IMG/VR virus record: IMGVR_UViG_3300029319_000036
Span: 1 to 35,048 of that record
DNA: 35,048 nt
Origin: a virus
Direction: 5' to 3' (one strand)
Shown: piece by piece, positions 33,657-35,048 of the stretch
How positions within the stretch are numbered: position 1 is the stretch's first letter
Layout of the letters: each line of letters starts with the position of its first letter
The notes under the pieces: model-generated
What the model saw: only the letters and a program-made list of their open reading frames with translations
The model's database searches: none
Told to the model about the DNA's origin: nothing
Position numbers and translations under genes: made by a program

Positions 33657-34115
33657 TTAACTAAACGCTGGGTCAGCATCTGATGACAATACAGTCCCAG
33701 AAACAATCCAATTTGTTCCATCAGAAACAAACTCTAATCTACATCCTGGTTCAATGTTGTCATTAACAGTAATTTTTGTGTCTGTACCATCAGACTGTAC
33801 TATAGTAGTACCTGTACCATTTTGAGCTAAAACAGCGCCTAATAGAGCACCAGATGGCACTTCTACAATTGTAGCTTGTGCATCTGAAGCAACTGTCCAA
33901 ATAATAGAAACAAACAATCCCAACCCTGGAGCTGGTAAAGTTATTGTTCTATCTGCTGTTGCTGCTGTGTTTACTAAAACCAGTCCTCCTGATTTTATGT
34001 CTTCAATAGTAGCATCAGCATCTCCAACAGTTTGTACAATTTTAAACTGTCCTTGCATCGCTCTTAAAACGTCATCGCTATCCGCTGAACGTCTTACATC
34101 AAATTTTTCTAACAT
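33657..34115 (-). CDS. Putative head decoration/fibre protein
   Basis: A 152-aa protein. After a short charged start (MLEKFDVRRSADSDDVLRAM) it is almost wholly beta-type and Thr/Val/Ala-rich (VLVNTAATADRTITLPAPGL, TKITVNDNIEPGCRLEFVSD). This composition and the T-A-x-x-x-x-x-I-T-L-P pattern are common in phage capsid decoration and head-fibre proteins. It is the third small protein downstream of the putative capsid gene and is bracketed by two spacer hairpins, which would allow its level to be set separately. No firm family. Confidence 0.5.
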   Translation of the reverse strand: MLEKFDVRRSADSDDVLRAMQGQFKIVQTVGDADATIEDIKSGGLVLVNTAATADRTITLPAPGLGLFVSIIWTVASDAQATIVEVPSGALLGAVLAQNGTGTTIVQSDGTDTKITVNDNIEPGCRLEFVSDGTNWIVSGTVLSSDADPAFS

Positions 34116-34162
34116 TTTTATTTATTTTAAAAGTTAAACACTTAATTATTTCTTAAACGAAA

Positions 34163-34184
34163 GGGGAGTTAAGTGCTTCTCCCC
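34163..34184 (-). other. RNA hairpin in spacer (possible weak terminator)
   Basis: In the minus-strand RNA, GGGGAG and CUCCCC form a six-pair stem with a ten-base loop, followed by UUUCGUUUAAG. This is weakly like an intrinsic terminator. A 14-codon micro-ORF (34153-34197) that overlaps the upstream stop as TAATG covers the same bases. Confidence 0.4.
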
Positions 34185-34196
34185 AATCGTTAACCA

Positions 34197-34505
34197 TTAT
34201 GCTACTTCAGTAACTTCAGCTATACTAACTTTATCAAGCATAGTTACCACATCAATTACACCACCTCTATAGGTTGCAAACAATTTACATAATTGTTCTA
34301 ATACTGTTTCTTCATCAGCATCTCCTGTTGTCAAAGCAACAGAAGTTGTAGCTGCTATGTTTTCAGTACCATCTTGGTGAGTATCAAAAACGAGTGTTAC
34401 AGTATCATCAGCAACATCTATATGATGTAATCTACTTAAAGGTATCATTGTGCTTTCTGTAGTGTCTGCTGTGTCACTAAAGAATATCATTTTATCTTTT
34501 GCCAT
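34197..34505 (-). CDS. Small capsid-associated protein, paralogue of the next gene upstream
   Basis: A 102-aa acidic protein. By eye it aligns with the 101-aa protein at 34527-34832: MIPLSRLHHIDVADDTVTLV with AFPLSKLVDVRYNDATNLDL, a shared Thr/Val strand region, then LEQLCKLFATYRGGVIDVV with MRALGDLFYSHRGAIIRVA, and a similar Ala/Val-rich end. A duplicated small head protein is the simplest reading. The pattern of strands, then a short helix with Y-x-H/R-R-G, is unusual, and I do not know its family. It lies two genes downstream of the putative capsid protein. Confidence 0.55.
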   Translation of the reverse strand: MAKDKMIFFSDTADTTESTMIPLSRLHHIDVADDTVTLVFDTHQDGTENIAATTSVALTTGDADEETVLEQLCKLFATYRGGVIDVVTMLDKVSIAEVTEVA

Positions 34506-34526
34506 TTTATTTAATTTTAAAGGTTA

Positions 34527-34832
34527 TTAACTAGCTAAGGCTATTGATGCACAAGCAGTAATATTTGAATCAGCAAATTTATTATCTACTGAGTCAGCAA
34601 CTCTTATTATTGCACCTCTGTGACTATAAAACAAATCACCTAAAGCTCTCATTACATTATCGGCTGTTCCTGATTTTATAGTTAAAGTAACTGTATCTAC
34701 GGAATCAGCTCCTATTTTACCTTCAAAAAACAAATCAAGATTAGTTGCGTCGTTATAACGAACATCAACTAACTTGCTTAATGGAAAGGCTGTTGCATTA
34801 TCATCAGCAACTCTAAAATATACAAATTTCAT
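34527..34832 (-). CDS. Small capsid-associated protein, paralogue of the next gene downstream
   Basis: A 101-aa protein starting MKFVYFRVADDNATAFPLSK. It shares the P-L-S-K/R-L start of the core and the L-F-Y-S-H-R-G-A-I-I-R-V-A helix/strand block with the 102-aa neighbour. It is acidic and strand-rich, with no signal peptide. The leader TTTAAAAAAATAAAAAATATG has no Shine-Dalgarno sequence. The position directly after the putative capsid gene, behind a strong spacer hairpin, suggests an abundant auxiliary head protein. The function is inferred from position only. Confidence 0.55.
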   Translation of the reverse strand: MKFVYFRVADDNATAFPLSKLVDVRYNDATNLDLFFEGKIGADSVDTVTLTIKSGTADNVMRALGDLFYSHRGAIIRVADSVDNKFADSNITACASIALAS

Positions 34833-34855
34833 ATTTTTTATTTTTTTAAAGTTAA

Positions 34856-34895
34856 GATGGGAGAGGGGATAAAACAGATTACCCCCTGTGCCATC
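34856..34895 (-). terminator. Strong hairpin after the putative capsid gene
   Basis: The minus-strand RNA has an inner nine-pair stem AGGGGGUAA/UUAUCCCCU with loop UCUGUU. Outside a three-by-three internal loop is a five-pair stem GAUGG/CCAUC. One inner pair is G·U in the minus-strand RNA but would be A·C on the plus strand, so the structure favours the coding-strand transcript. It begins nine bases after the stop codon. No strong U tract follows, so partial termination or mRNA 3'-end stabilization are both possible. Confidence 0.5.
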
Positions 34896-34903
34896 AATTA
34901 AAT

Positions 34904-35048
34904 TTATGAATTAGATAATATACCACAAGACAATGGGTTTCTTAAGATAATACCAGATTCAGAAAGAATTTGACATTCAAAGAAATCATCACCATTAGCA
35001 GCCATCATCGAATTGTAATCGTAAGGGTTAACCATACCAGGTACATAT
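34904..35048 (-). CDS. C-terminus of a structural protein, possibly the major capsid protein
   Basis: The stop TAA lies at 34904-34906 and the frame stays open to the right edge (48 residues: starts YVPGMVNPYDYNSMMAANGD, ends RNPLSCGILSNS). The N-terminus is outside the window. The fragment is too short to identify. Position immediately before a strong hairpin and the small head proteins is where crAss-like and many other phages place the major capsid gene, so that is my best guess, held loosely. Confidence 0.5.
   Translation of the reverse strand, partial: YVPGMVNPYDYNSMMAANGDDFFECQILSESGIILRNPLSCGILSNS

Noticed and set aside
1-35048. CRISPR arrays, tRNA or rRNA genes, insertion sequences
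   Set aside because: No regularly spaced direct repeats, tRNA-like cloverleaf spacing, transposase motif or terminal inverted repeats were seen. Nearly all bases are taken up by protein genes.

Overview
The window is part of a tailed-phage genome whose host is very probably a marine or aquatic member of the Bacteroidota. Every supported gene lies on the minus strand, so transcription runs from the right edge (capsid genes) to the left edge (lysis and small basic proteins). Evidence for a Bacteroidota host: no Shine-Dalgarno motifs, with starts preceded by A/T-rich leaders; one promoter-like TAnnTTTG element; a secreted protein ending in a type IX secretion (T9SS)-like sorting tail; and a structural gene order resembling the crAss-like phages (Crassvirales). 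The code looks standard: TAA dominates as stop and TAG is used at least twice. Terminase, portal, most of the capsid gene and all replication genes lie outside the window.

Right to left: (a) 34.9-33.6 kb holds the C-terminus of a structural protein (capsid protein by position) and three small beta-rich head proteins, two of them paralogous. Their spacers carry strong hairpins, including a C(UUCG)G tetraloop. (b) 33.6-30.1 kb holds a 49-aa basic protein, an uncharacterised 235-aa protein, two crAss-type ring/neck proteins, an IHF/HU-like protein and a P22 gp4-like tail tubular/ring protein. (c) 30.1-24.3 kb is one 1930-aa tail stabilization/'muzzle'-type protein. (d) 24.3-7.4 kb holds four putative injected or internal virion proteins. 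These are a 453-aa protein with a Gly-Gly-rich tail domain, a 795-aa protein with an N-terminal M15-type peptidase, a 627-aa protein, and a 3753-aa giant. The giant carries a zincin HEFSH site and a cellular-type RNA polymerase signature (R-x-P, then DMDGD). I read it as the virion RNA polymerase that would start early transcription after injection.

(e) 7.4-3.85 kb holds two paralogous beta-rich proteins, a 59-aa histone-H1-like protein, a further virion-like protein, an outer-membrane beta-barrel protein, and a secreted LDLa-like/T9SS-tailed protein. (f) 3.85 kb to the left edge is a lysis and small-protein cluster: two holin-type membrane proteins, a one-TM coiled-coil protein (spanin-like by position), a thioredoxin-fold protein without its active-site cysteines, and an L,D-transpeptidase-like putative endolysin. 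Interleaved with these are five small proteins that all end in Gln-His/Tyr-Asp, most with a Gly-Gly motif just before.

Genes are packed tightly, with many TAATG, TAATATG or TAATTATG stop-start junctions. No gene-free stretch exceeds 300 bases. The longest spacer (33449-33656, about 208 bases) contains the 49-aa gene and the UUCG hairpin. Family assignments come from reading motifs and from memory, without database searches.
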